Source of the DNA: Peptococcaceae bacterium
GTDB lineage: Bacteria > Bacillota > Peptococcia > Peptococcales > Peptococcaceae
Assembly: GCA_017399005.1 (NCBI GenBank)
Contig: JAFQEO010000032.1
Span: 62,001-126,000 of the forward strand
Direction: 5' to 3'
Length of the DNA stretch: 64,000 nt
Part shown: piece after piece, positions 56,198 through 64,000 of the stretch
How positions within the stretch are numbered: position 1 is the first letter of the stretch
Layout: every line of letters starts with the position of its first letter
Position numbers and translations under genes: made by a program
The notes under the pieces: generated by a model
Told to the model about the DNA's origin: nothing
What the model saw: the letters and a program-made list of their open reading frames with translations, nothing else
Databases searched by the model: none

Positions 56198-57190
56198 TTA
56201 TACAGTACACGCAGCCTGTGTTTTTAACAGTACAATCTCCATTATCAGACGGGGCGATGCATTGTTTTCCAGCTGTGCCATACCGGTCTGAAAGTACTGG
56301 AGAATCTGTAAGAGCTGCTGCGGTGCAATTTTTTGAGATTTTAGCGGGGCAAGATAATCCTGATTAACCAGAAGTGTCATCTGTCCCGAGGTATTCACCA
56401 TCAGTGCATCATGGTACCAGAGCTGGCCCAGTTCCAGCAGCGCTTTCACCATTTTTTTATTTTTGTCCCACTGCTCGCACCAGCCGATAATCTGGGCCGG
56501 GCGCATCTGGTGCAGCTTCATTAGCAAATCATAAAATTCCTGCCGTGCTCCGGCAATTTCTTCGTTGGCCAGCAGATTTTCCGCAGTGCTGACCGAGCCT
56601 TTTGCCAGTGCGGTTACCAGCCCGATTTGCGATTGCCGCTCCGGATGGAGTTTCTGCAGAATATCCTGAATAACAGAGGGCGACAGCAGATGAAAAGAAA
56701 TCTGCTGACAGCGGGATAAAATGGTGACCGGTAGATTCTGCACCTGCGCGGTGATTAAAATAAAGACAGTGTTGTCTGTCGGCTCTTCCAATGTTTTGAG
56801 CAGGCAGTTGGCTGCCTGTTCTGTCATCAGATGGGCATCGTTTATGATGATTACTTTATATGCATTTTCATAGCTGCGCAACGAAACTTTGCTGAGCAGA
56901 GTCCGAATCTGTTCAATTTTGATGCTGGCGCCGTCAGGTTCCAGCATCAGTATATCCGGCTGGCTTCCGCTAACCGACTGAATACAGGACGGACAGTTCC
57001 CGCAGCTTGTGAATGTGTTTAAATCCGGTGCAGCACAGTTCAGATACTGGGCCAGTGCCAGTGCGGTCTGTTTTTTACCGACACCTTCCGGTCCGGCAAA
57101 CAGATAGGCATGCGCAATGTGCCTGTTCTGGATAGCACACTGCAGAATATGAATGGCTTTTTCCTGTCCCTGAATGTCCGAAAACTGCAT
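56198..57190 (-). CDS. holB: DNA polymerase III delta' subunit
   Basis: 330 residues. Clamp-loader AAA+ fold: HAYLFAGPEGVGKKQTALALAQ as P-loop-like motif, zinc-module Cys in CGNCPSC, IINDAHLMTEQAANCLLKTLEEP, and LSRCQQ sensor. It loads the DnaN clamp with DnaX and HolA. First gene of the leftward block; promoter would lie in 57191-57350, AT-rich and without a clear match. Confidence 0.93.
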   Translation of the reverse strand: MQFSDIQGQEKAIHILQCAIQNRHIAHAYLFAGPEGVGKKQTALALAQYLNCAAPDLNTFTSCGNCPSCIQSVSGSQPDILMLEPDGASIKIEQIRTLLSKVSLRSYENAYKVIIINDAHLMTEQAANCLLKTLEEPTDNTVFILITAQVQNLPVTILSRCQQISFHLLSPSVIQDILQKLHPERQSQIGLVTALAKGSVSTAENLLANEEIAGARQEFYDLLMKLHQMRPAQIIGWCEQWDKNKKMVKALLELGQLWYHDALMVNTSGQMTLLVNQDYLAPLKSQKIAPQQLLQILQYFQTGMAQLENNASPRLIMEIVLLKTQAACTV

Positions 57191-57353
57191 ATTGTACCTC
57201 GAATCTGCATAAAAATAAAGCTTATTGATGCTTTACCCTTAATTGTATCCTATTGATGTTAAGAAATCAACGAAAATAAAAGGAATTGTTTTGTTGCAGA
57301 GAGAAACAAAATGTGATAAAAAAAGAGAAATGTATCGCAAACAGGAGGATTTG

Positions 57354-57395
57354 ATGCTATATTTCTTTTTTTCTGCGTGGTATAATGTGCCGTGA
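57354..57395 (+). CDS. Possible 13-residue leader ORF before cardiolipin synthase
   Basis: MLYFFFSAWYNVP, with AGGAGG 5 bp before the ATG. Its stop TGA overlaps a GTG (57392) in frame with the cardiolipin synthase gene, a translational-coupling layout. Equally, TATAAT at 57381-57386 could be a promoter -10 and the ORF fortuitous. Confidence 0.35.
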   Translation: MLYFFFSAWYNVP

Positions 57396-58987
57396 CAGCA
57401 AAATTCATTTATGAAAAATGTTTTCGAAAAGAGATGATATCTGTGCAGGCGGAAGAAGTGAAAGAACGAATCAAAAATGATGGCGGCCGGGCATTTCTTG
57501 TGGCGCTCAGTGTCTTGCTGCAGATTTTATGGTTTGTTGGAATGGGACTGCATGTGTTCCAGTATTACGGAGCACTGAACAACGTGATTACGGTAATCAG
57601 CTGGATTCTGGCACTGCATGTTTTCAGCCGTTATATGAATTCAGCCTATAAGCTTTCCTGGATTATTCTGATTCTGTTTTTACCGGTTCTGGGTATCAGT
57701 ATGTATGTAATGTTTGGTTCGCAGATGTCACATGTGTGGGTTCGCAGGCATCTGAAAACGCGTACTGTTACAAGCCGCGGATTTCTGCCGGAAAACTATA
57801 GTGTGCAGGAGCGGCTACGTACGGAAGACCTGGCAATGGCCAACCAGACCCGCTATATACAGCGTACGGTGGGATATCCGGTTTATCAGAATACGGATGT
57901 GGTATTTCACAATGATACCGGTGTAGCGTTAGACGATATTAAGGCGGAACTTCGCAAAGCGAAATGCTTTATTTTTATGGAGTATCATGCCATTGAAGAT
58001 TCAACGGCATGGGCCGGAATTGAAGAAATCCTGACAGAAAAGGCCGCTTCCGGCGTAGAGGTACGCGTGCTGTACGATGATGTAGGAAGCATCTTTTTTA
58101 TCAGTCAGCCGTTTACAAAACGGCTGCAGAATAAAGGAATTCAGTGCAGAGCATTTAACCGGATTTCGCCCCTTTTGAACGGCTTCATGAATAACCGGGA
58201 CCATCGCAAAATTACAGTTGTGGATGGAAAAGTGGGGTTCACCGGCGGATATAATCTGGCAGACCGGTATTTTAATATCGCAAGTCCTTATGGGTATTGG
58301 AAAGATACTGGCGTTAAACTGACCGGTGATGCGGTTCGCAGCCTGACGGCTATTTTTCTTGAAATGTGGAATACCACCCAGAAGGAAAAAGAAGACCAGA
58401 GCCGGTTTTTCCCGATACTGCATTACAAGTCACAGGAGAATGGCTATGTGCAGCCATATTCGGATACACCGCTGGATTATGAAAAAGTAGGCGAAAATGT
58501 TTATCTGAATCTGATTAAAAATGCCAAACGCTATGTATATATTACAACACCATATCTGATTATCGACGATGAGATGCACAGTGAACTGACGCTGGCTGCT
58601 CAGCGCGGTGTGGATGTTCGAATTGTAACTCCGGGCATTCCGGATAAAAAAATGGCGTATAATACAACCAGAAGTTTTTATGCCCGTCTGGTATCCTGCG
58701 GTGTGCGAATTTATGAATATACACCAGGGTTTATGCATTCCAAGCAGTTTGTCTGCGATGATGAGGTGGCAACAGTGGGTACCATCAATCTGGATTTCCG
58801 CAGTCTGTATCTTCATTTTGAAAACGGCTGCTGGTTTTATAACTGCCAGGCTGTGCATGATGTAAAAGCGGATTTTGAGCAGGTGTTTAAGGTGAGTGAA
58901 GAGGTAACCAGCCGGTACAAAGGCAACCGAAGTCTGACACTGCGGTTCGGGGAATGTATTCTGCGTCTGCTCAGCCCGTTAATGTAA
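57392..58987 (+). CDS. cls: Cardiolipin synthase (phospholipase D family)
   Basis: Up to 531 residues; the start is uncertain between GTG 57392 (coupled to the leader ORF), ATG 57434 and GTG 57443. Two N-terminal transmembrane segments are followed by two PLD domains, each with HxK(x)4D: HRKITVVDG and HSKQFVCDD, the second with the usual GTINLDFRS. It condenses two phosphatidylglycerols to cardiolipin. It is convergent to the SpoIIE-like gene across a shared terminator. Confidence 0.93.
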   Translation: MTAKFIYEKCFRKEMISVQAEEVKERIKNDGGRAFLVALSVLLQILWFVGMGLHVFQYYGALNNVITVISWILALHVFSRYMNSAYKLSWIILILFLPVLGISMYVMFGSQMSHVWVRRHLKTRTVTSRGFLPENYSVQERLRTEDLAMANQTRYIQRTVGYPVYQNTDVVFHNDTGVALDDIKAELRKAKCFIFMEYHAIEDSTAWAGIEEILTEKAASGVEVRVLYDDVGSIFFISQPFTKRLQNKGIQCRAFNRISPLLNGFMNNRDHRKITVVDGKVGFTGGYNLADRYFNIASPYGYWKDTGVKLTGDAVRSLTAIFLEMWNTTQKEKEDQSRFFPILHYKSQENGYVQPYSDTPLDYEKVGENVYLNLIKNAKRYVYITTPYLIIDDEMHSELTLAAQRGVDVRIVTPGIPDKKMAYNTTRSFYARLVSCGVRIYEYTPGFMHSKQFVCDDEVATVGTINLDFRSLYLHFENGCWFYNCQAVHDVKADFEQVFKVSEEVTSRYKGNRSLTLRFGECILRLLSPLM

Positions 58988-59013
58988 AAAATCTGTTATG
59001 AACAGAACATAAA

Positions 59014-59063
59014 AAAGCGTGTAAATGATATAGGGGTCTGTTTTCCCGGTCATTTACACGCTT
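59014..59063. terminator. Bidirectional terminator between cls and the hydrogenase-sensor operon
   Basis: AAAGCGTGTAAATGA pairs with TCATTTACACGCTTT. A- and T-runs at both ends. Confidence 0.92.
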
Positions 59064-59092
59064 TCTTTTTTGTTTTTGGCAGTGCTATGTTA

Positions 59093-60232
59093 TCAATACT
59101 GGTGAATGATAACTTCTTTCCCCAGTCGCTGCAGCTGTACGGTCAGTTTTTCAATGACTACATTGCGCAGACGAATCCCCGGTTTAATCTGTTCATAGGC
59201 CGGGTTCAGCTGTGTGCCGAAGAAAAGGGTGATACGATCCGCCCGCAGAAGCTGATTCAGCAACATAGTCGCCCCGTTTTCCGGCAGGTTATCCAGCTGA
59301 TTGTTTTCCAGCAGCTCACAACAGCGGTTCATGGTGATAATCCCTTCGGTTACCAGATCGATGCCGTTGATATGAGAAATCGGCGGAACTTCACTGGTCA
59401 GAAGATCGTGGTCATCGGTGGTCAGTTCCATGCCGCTTTCACGGGAAAATACCTGAGCAGTGGTGCCGCCGCAGATAATTTTGCGCCCGTGGGAACGCAT
59501 AAACTCATCCACCATACGGCTATCGTCTTCTTTATTCTGCGGCAGACCGGTCAGGATTGCACATTCCCGTGCCTGACGCATCTGTACGGCAACACCGGTG
59601 GTGTCATCGCCCGGTTCGCTGATGTAATAACTCATACAGATGGCAATGATCTGGTCTACCAGTTCCTGAGCGCTGCATTTCAGATTTACATTTTCTTTCA
59701 GAGCTTTTACAAGCCCTTTTGTCTGCAGCCCCATCGGCAGAGTAAGGCCCAGACCGGCTTCTGTTACCCCGTCACTGCTGATAAACAGCAAATCCCCTTC
59801 GTTCAGTTTCAGATGGGCTTTGTTAATCAGTTTGCCGAAAATCTCTTCGCTTTCCCGTTCTACCACTTCTACAAAGCCGTTTTTAATCAGAATCGGCGGC
59901 AGCCCGTCAAAGTCAATGATTTCCACGTCGCCGTCCGGTGAAATTTTCAGAATGGTAAAAGTGGAATAGGCAACTCCTCGCACCGAACATACCGGCAGAG
60001 TCCCTACAATTGTCTCAACAATGTCCTGCATCGGAACTTTGCTGCTGACCATTTTCGAGATAATCTTTGTTGTCAGATTTGACAGAATATTGGCTTTTAC
60101 GCCGCTGCCAAGCCCGTCAGAAAGCACAACCACTGTTTCGTCTGGATTACGAACGATTTCAACCGAATCGCCGCAGGTAACTTCACCATGTTTAATTAAC
60201 TGGGTTTTACCAACTTCGCAGATTAAACTCAT
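59093..60232 (-). CDS. SpoIIE/PP2C-type serine phosphatase linked to a sensory hydrogenase
   Basis: 379 residues. The PP2C-type metal motifs are present: VVLSDGLGSG, LFISSDGVTEAG and EPGDDTTGVAV. No transmembrane or PAS region is present, unlike sporulation SpoIIE; the phosphatase core fills residues ~1-240 and a C-terminal ~140-residue domain of unknown type follows (GRKIICGGTTAQVFSRESG). The ATG overlaps the stop of the hydrogenase-like gene (ATGA), so they act together. Its likely role is output of a redox or H2 signal by dephosphorylating an unknown partner. Confidence 0.88.
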   Translation of the reverse strand: MSLICEVGKTQLIKHGEVTCGDSVEIVRNPDETVVVLSDGLGSGVKANILSNLTTKIISKMVSSKVPMQDIVETIVGTLPVCSVRGVAYSTFTILKISPDGDVEIIDFDGLPPILIKNGFVEVVERESEEIFGKLINKAHLKLNEGDLLFISSDGVTEAGLGLTLPMGLQTKGLVKALKENVNLKCSAQELVDQIIAICMSYYISEPGDDTTGVAVQMRQARECAILTGLPQNKEDDSRMVDEFMRSHGRKIICGGTTAQVFSRESGMELTTDDHDLLTSEVPPISHINGIDLVTEGIITMNRCCELLENNQLDNLPENGATMLLNQLLRADRITLFFGTQLNPAYEQIKPGIRLRNVVIEKLTVQLQRLGKEVIIHQY

Positions 60233-61920
60233 TGATCAAGCTCCTTTTCCTGATTGAACTGTTTGATTAAGTCGAGCAGAATAATTTTGGTGTCAGCGGT
60301 TGTTTCCCCTAACAGGCTGGCAATCTGCTGAGCAACATACATCTGGTTATTGATAACCTGAGTTGCTTTACTCAGAGTTTCCTCACGCATTTTATCCAGC
60401 TCGGCACGTTTCATTTCATCTTTTGTAATATCGGAAATAATAGCCATATACAGATTCTGGGTACCCTGCATTCGCACTACATTCTGGCGGGTTACCAGAT
60501 TCAGATCATCGTAGTGTACAATCAGATCTTTCATACCGCGGCCAGTCTCTACAACCTGTTCAAAATCGCGGTGGTCGATGTATTCAAATACCGCATTTCC
60601 CACCTGAAGATTATACGCTTTAAACATATCGCGGGCTGCCGGATTGAATTCCTGAATGATGAAGTCCTGGTCAAAGATAATGATAGCACTCGGATTGCTT
60701 CGAATTGCGGTGTTTGCAGTGGATTCCGCACGACCACGCATATAGGTCTGGCACATTTTTTCCTCTGCCTGACCTCTTGCCACTGCCAGTGCTTTTTCAT
60801 AGCAGCTGTCGTAACCGCAGGCACCACAGTTCATTACTTTTTTGTTGTACTGTTTCAGATTAGACAGAATTTCGCGGATACGAGCGGTTTCTACTTTCGC
60901 CGGTTCTTTGTAGCGATTTTCAAATACGCGGCTGGTATCTGGTGTTTCAGCAAAATGACGGATTGGTTTATTGCTGTATTTATGGTAATAGTTTTTGATT
61001 TCCATTTTCTTTTCCAGAATACCGCGTTTTTCTAAACCGAACCCGCCCACACATCCGTTGCGGCAGCCATCCAGTTCCAGAAAACGACAGGCGAAATCCG
61101 GTGTTTTTTCCAGCTCTTCCAGTGCAGCAATACAGGTACTTAAACCAGACAGATACTGCACTTCGTTGCTGTTTACAACACCCCGGTCTACCATAATCTG
61201 CATCAGTTCACCGGCCATGGCCAGCGGTGCCCCCAGAGGTTTATACTGGGTCAGTTCCACTTCCACTTTCGCCAGTTCTTCCTTGTCCACTTTGCGGCTG
61301 AAAATAAAATCCAGTGCCTGGTCAAGAGTCAGAGTTAAATCGATATCGCTGTCTCGTCCTACCATGCTGAGGCACGGAGAAATATGCACTACTTTAATAT
61401 CCGAACCATATTTCTGTTTTAAGAGACGAGCATGCACCACGGCTTCATCTTCAATTGGAGCCAGATGTTCTAGCAGTTTCGGGAATTTTTGCTCGATTAA
61501 GTTGACTATAATCGGGCAATGACTGGAAATAATATATTTGTCAGTATTCTGAAGCAGGTTTGCATAAGTATCAAGGAATGGTTCTGCATTGACAGCGATT
61601 TCTTCAATGGCGTAAAAACCAATCAGTTTTAAGCGGGCCCATAGTTCTTCCTGGCTCCACTGATTAAAATGATTTACGAAAACCGGAGTCAGACTGAGAA
61701 CCACTTTTTCGGTTTTCAGCATCTGCTCCAGTTTTGGAATCTGATCGATGATACTTTTGGTATACTGCGGGCATTCTTTTACACAGCGACCGCACAAAAC
61801 GCACTGATCCGTCATGATTTTGGCCTGACCGGTACGGAAACTGATTGCTTTTACATCACAGTTTCGCAGGCAGCGGTAACAGTCCCGGCAGTTACCCATA
61901 TTATTAATAATTGGAAACAT
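60229..61920 (-). CDS. Sensory [FeFe]-hydrogenase-like protein (group C/HydS type) with PAS domain
   Basis: 563 residues. Two N-terminal 4Fe-4S clusters (CRDCYRCLRNC, CVLCGRCVKEC) lead to a [FeFe]-hydrogenase core with all four H-cluster Cys: C135 in SSHCP, C183 in SPCLSM, and C286/C290 in GCRNGCVGG. The proton-transfer Cys of catalytic enzymes (TSCCP) is His here and the L2 Lys region is altered. A further 4Fe-4S motif (NCGACGYDSC...C, 365-390) and a PAS domain (~405-510) follow. This architecture matches sensory hydrogenases paired with a phosphatase. H2 sensing is inferred, not shown; fast catalysis is unlikely. Confidence 0.85.
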   Translation of the reverse strand: MFPIINNMGNCRDCYRCLRNCDVKAISFRTGQAKIMTDQCVLCGRCVKECPQYTKSIIDQIPKLEQMLKTEKVVLSLTPVFVNHFNQWSQEELWARLKLIGFYAIEEIAVNAEPFLDTYANLLQNTDKYIISSHCPIIVNLIEQKFPKLLEHLAPIEDEAVVHARLLKQKYGSDIKVVHISPCLSMVGRDSDIDLTLTLDQALDFIFSRKVDKEELAKVEVELTQYKPLGAPLAMAGELMQIMVDRGVVNSNEVQYLSGLSTCIAALEELEKTPDFACRFLELDGCRNGCVGGFGLEKRGILEKKMEIKNYYHKYSNKPIRHFAETPDTSRVFENRYKEPAKVETARIREILSNLKQYNKKVMNCGACGYDSCYEKALAVARGQAEEKMCQTYMRGRAESTANTAIRSNPSAIIIFDQDFIIQEFNPAARDMFKAYNLQVGNAVFEYIDHRDFEQVVETGRGMKDLIVHYDDLNLVTRQNVVRMQGTQNLYMAIISDITKDEMKRAELDKMREETLSKATQVINNQMYVAQQIASLLGETTADTKIILLDLIKQFNQEKELDQ

Positions 61921-61923
61921 AGA

Positions 61924-62175
61924 CTAGTCCTCCTGTAAGCAGATTTCAACAAGACGAGGCACGTCGGCTACGGTGATATGCTGGTAGGTTTCTCCGTTCA
62001 CACGCACAATTACACCGTCAGCACACTGGCTCTGGCAGAAAGAGCCAGCCAGTTCAAACAGCACTTCACCGGCAGCTTCGCGGCGTTCCAGCTCAACCTG
62101 TAAAGCCTGTGCAATTAATGGTGCGCCTTTTAAATGGCAGGCGCTGCCCATACAAATCTGAATTTTTTTGGTCAT
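61924..62175 (-). CDS. Thioredoxin-like [2Fe-2S] ferredoxin
   Basis: 83 residues. MTKKIQICMGSACHLKGA and SFCQSQCADGVIVRV give the C-x(4)-C ... C-x(3)-C ligand pattern of NuoE/HydC-like thioredoxin-fold [2Fe-2S] proteins. First gene of the operon, 3 bp before the hydrogenase-like gene, so it probably exchanges electrons with that sensor. Confidence 0.9.
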   Translation of the reverse strand: MTKKIQICMGSACHLKGAPLIAQALQVELERREAAGEVLFELAGSFCQSQCADGVIVRVNGETYQHITVADVPRLVEICLQED

Positions 62176-62324
62176 GTCGCATTCCCCTTATGATTTATCT
62201 AATAAATTAATTATACTTATTAACAGGAGATAGAGCAAGGGGGGAAAATTCGTTTCCATCCATTCCCTAATGAAATACCGGCAGCTATGGGTTATACTGA
62301 CAAAGACGAAAACAAGGAGGTAGT

Positions 62325-63125
62325 ATGATGAATCAGCGAAAAACCTTGGCGGTAGTCACAGCATGTATTCTAAGCTGTAGCCTTATGTTTGGTGGCGGGC
62401 CGGCCCTGGCCGATACGACTTATAAAGTAAAAGCAGGTGATTCCCTGTATAGTATCGCCAGCAATCATAAGATTACCGTGGAAGAACTGAAACAGGCCAA
62501 TAATCTGAAAAACTCCCGCATTCTTGCCGGGCAGACACTGCAGATTCCGGCCGACTATGCATCCCATCGTGTGGTCAGCGGAGAATCGCTTTATAAGCTG
62601 GCGAAACAGTATGGATGCACAGTCAGTGAAATTAAAAAGTTAAACGGCCTGTCAGGCAATGTCATTCAGCCTGGACAGATTTTGAAAATGCCGGCTGGCG
62701 GCAGTAAAACAGGCAGTAATACGACTGTAAAAGTTACGTCCTCCCGCGGGGGAGCCTATCAGCGCACCTACACGCAGGCCGAGTGGGATATGCTGGCGCA
62801 GGTGGTTTACGGAGAGGCTCGCGGTGAAATCTATGATGGTCAGGTAGCCGTGGCGGCTGTTGTGCTGAACCGTATGGAGCATGACGGATTTCCGGATACT
62901 ATGCGCGGTGTTGTATTTCAAAAAAATGCGTTCACTTGTGTCAGTGACGGCCAGTATTATATGACGCCAGACCGTACGGCCTATCAGGCAGCTCTGGAAG
63001 CTATGCAGGGCACTGACCCGACCGGCGGATGTCTGTATTACTGGAATCCGGTGACGGCAACGAGCCGGTGGATCTGGACAAGGACGATTGAGATGCGAAT
63101 TGGTAACCACGTATTTGGTAACTAG
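62325..63125 (+). CDS. Secreted LysM cell-wall hydrolase (SleB/Hydrolase_2 family)
   Basis: 266 residues. Signal peptide ending near ALAD (about residue 30), two LysM repeats (YKVKAGDSLYSIASNHKI and HRVVSGESLYKLAKQYG), a Ser/Gly linker and a C-terminal SleB-type domain with LAQVVYGEARGEIYDGQVAVAAVVLNR. In spore-formers SleB opens cortex; here it may act on the vegetative wall. AAGGAGG ribosome site before ATGATG. It starts a divergent transcript opposite the hydrogenase-sensor operon. Confidence 0.92.
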   Translation: MMNQRKTLAVVTACILSCSLMFGGGPALADTTYKVKAGDSLYSIASNHKITVEELKQANNLKNSRILAGQTLQIPADYASHRVVSGESLYKLAKQYGCTVSEIKKLNGLSGNVIQPGQILKMPAGGSKTGSNTTVKVTSSRGGAYQRTYTQAEWDMLAQVVYGEARGEIYDGQVAVAAVVLNRMEHDGFPDTMRGVVFQKNAFTCVSDGQYYMTPDRTAYQAALEAMQGTDPTGGCLYYWNPVTATSRWIWTRTIEMRIGNHVFGN

Positions 63126-63250
63126 AAGGACACGCTAATTTTTCATCTGGCTGTGTTGTTTTGGATTTTTCTTGCCTTGCGTACCTCAAAGTACGCGTCG
63201 CTCGAAAAATCCAAAGCCGCCTTGCCAGATAAAAAAATTTCTGTGTCCTT
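63126..63250. repeat. Palindromic element family, copy 2
   Basis: Outer arms AAGGACAC (63126-63133) and GTGTCCTT (to 63250) pair, then CATCTGGC with GCCAGAT, GGATTTTTC with GAAAAATCC, and the tip GCGTAC-CTCAAA-GTACGC. Compared with copy 1 the core is nearly identical but the outermost arms are completely different, yet still complementary. Lies between two convergent genes and may also end their transcripts. Confidence 0.85.
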
Positions 63251-63254
63251 TTGT

Positions 63255-64000
63255 TTATGTATCTAGATTTCTGTACCCTGTATATTTAATCCCGTTTTCT
63301 TCTCTTGTAACTGGCTGACGATTTACATATTGCAGTGCTTCAATGCAGTCGCCGATGATTGTATCGGCAATTTTCTGATTGTGTATATCTCCGCGCTGAG
63401 CCGAGAACCACTGGCTGGCGTTGAGTCGGGCACCTACCCGGATGGTTAGTTTTGCCTCTGCAGCTTTTGCAAGCATCAGCGGCGGGATAGAGAGACACTC
63501 TGTGCCGATGGCACTGAGCAGGCGTCTGGATACACAATGCGGCCCGTGAGAAGGTGTTGCCAGCCCGATGAAGGGAAACAGTTTTAACCTCCGGTTCAGC
63601 TTCTCACGGTAATGAAGAACCAGACGGGCTGTTTCCGAGCGAAAGCCGATATACGGGTAGCAGTTGGTCAGCGCCAGGTCACAGTTTCGATACAGAGTCT
63701 CACAGATTAAATCCTGCAGGCAGGATGCATAATCGCCCTGTAAATCACCGTCTGTAAATAATACGGCATCGGCTCCCAGTTTTAAAGCGCATTCGGCACC
63801 CCAGCTGCGCGGCACATCGATACCCAGCGGCAGCGGATATTCAATCAGTGCAAGGCGGGAGGCCAGAGGATGTGCCAGCACCGCGTTGCGGGTATTATCG
63901 GTGCAGCCGTTTAATACCGGGATTACCACATCCAGCGAGAATAACTGCGCCAGATTATCCAGAACCGCCTGTATATTTTCTTCTTCATTGTAAGCCGGAA
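63255..64000 (-). CDS. GT2-family glycosyltransferase, 5' part outside the window
   Basis: At least 248 residues are visible. The frame continues past the internal GTG at 63929 to the window edge: PAYNEEENIQAVLDNLAQLF, then SLDVVIPVLNGCTDNT. The GT-A motifs are the N-terminal PAYNEE, GCTDNT and the DxD-like FTDGDLQGD. No transmembrane segment is seen in the visible part. The substrate is unknown. It is convergent to the LysM-SleB gene. Confidence 0.85.
   Translation of the reverse strand, partial: PAYNEEENIQAVLDNLAQLFSLDVVIPVLNGCTDNTRNAVLAHPLASRLALIEYPLPLGIDVPRSWGAECALKLGADAVLFTDGDLQGDYASCLQDLICETLYRNCDLALTNCYPYIGFRSETARLVLHYREKLNRRLKLFPFIGLATPSHGPHCVSRRLLSAIGTECLSIPPLMLAKAAEAKLTIRVGARLNASQWFSAQRGDIHNQKIADTIIGDCIEALQYVNRQPVTREENGIKYTGYRNLDT

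Noticed and set aside
60229-61920. Reading the hydrogenase-like gene as an energy-producing hydrogenase
   Set aside because: The proton-transfer Cys is replaced, L2 is altered, a PAS domain is present and the gene is coupled to a phosphatase; sensing fits better.

Overview
This window carries the replication-origin region of a low-to-mid GC Bacillota (Firmicutes) chromosome. In a single stretch it shows parB'-parA, a noc-type parB paralogue, rsmG-mnmG-mnmE, jag-yidC-yidD-rnpA-rpmH, then dnaA-dnaN-recF-gyrB-gyrA. The sppA/rpsF-ssb-rpsR, rplI-DUF2232 and holB-ricT-yabA-trmN6-rsmI blocks follow. An anaerobic lifestyle is suggested by a hydrogenase-like sensor, several ferredoxin-type proteins and LUD-family lactate-utilisation proteins. 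My best guess at lineage is Negativicutes (Acidaminococcaceae, Phascolarctobacterium-like), but this rests on general resemblance and is not secure.

Layout. 0-16 kb: parB start, parA, a dense parS cluster, two long structured palindromes with a shared core, a two-component system, an 11-residue-repeat protein, BrnQ, methionine aminopeptidase, MscS, a lipoprotein, galactopyranose mutase plus a glycosyltransferase, and Noc. 16-23.4 kb: rsmG, mnmG, mnmE, jag, yidC, yidD, rnpA and rpmH, all leftward. 23.5-25.6 kb: bipartite oriC flanking dnaA, with DnaA boxes on both sides and a DnaA-trio/AT-rich unwinding element just before dnaN. 25.6-33.1 kb: dnaN, an orphan membrane protein, recF, gyrB and gyrA, all rightward. 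33-38.5 kb: a lone PTS EIIC protein and LUD/iron-sulfur genes bracketed by a direct repeat derived from the start of mnmM. 38.7-45.2 kb: four tandem paralogous substrate-binding lipoproteins with one permease and one ATPase (TrpXYZ-like). 45.4-47.5 kb: an exported amidohydrolase. 47.8-53.4 kb: rplI, DUF2232, sppA, rpsF-ssb-rpsR, a ferredoxin-like protein and two tRNAs. 53.5-57.2 kb: rsmI-trmN6-yabA-ricT-holB, leftward. 57.3-64 kb: cardiolipin synthase, a three-gene sensory [FeFe]-hydrogenase/PP2C phosphatase/thioredoxin-like ferredoxin operon, a LysM-SleB hydrolase and a truncated glycosyltransferase.

How it fits together. The chromosome-management genes sit with their target sites. Nine perfect 16-bp parS palindromes lie between 0.9 and 47.6 kb. 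Two near-perfect Noc-type sites lie upstream of the parA region. DnaA boxes surround dnaA and YabA is present as a likely initiation regulator. Genes left of the origin run mostly leftward and those to the right mostly rightward, as expected for leading-strand bias, except for the leftward blocks after 47.8 kb. The parts least explained by known families are the long imperfect-palindrome elements: two with a shared core near parA, one after gyrA, and a separate three-copy family at 50.5, 51.8 and 63.1 kb whose stems carry compensatory changes. The HydS-like operon and the mnmM-fragment direct repeat around the lut genes are the other main points of interest.
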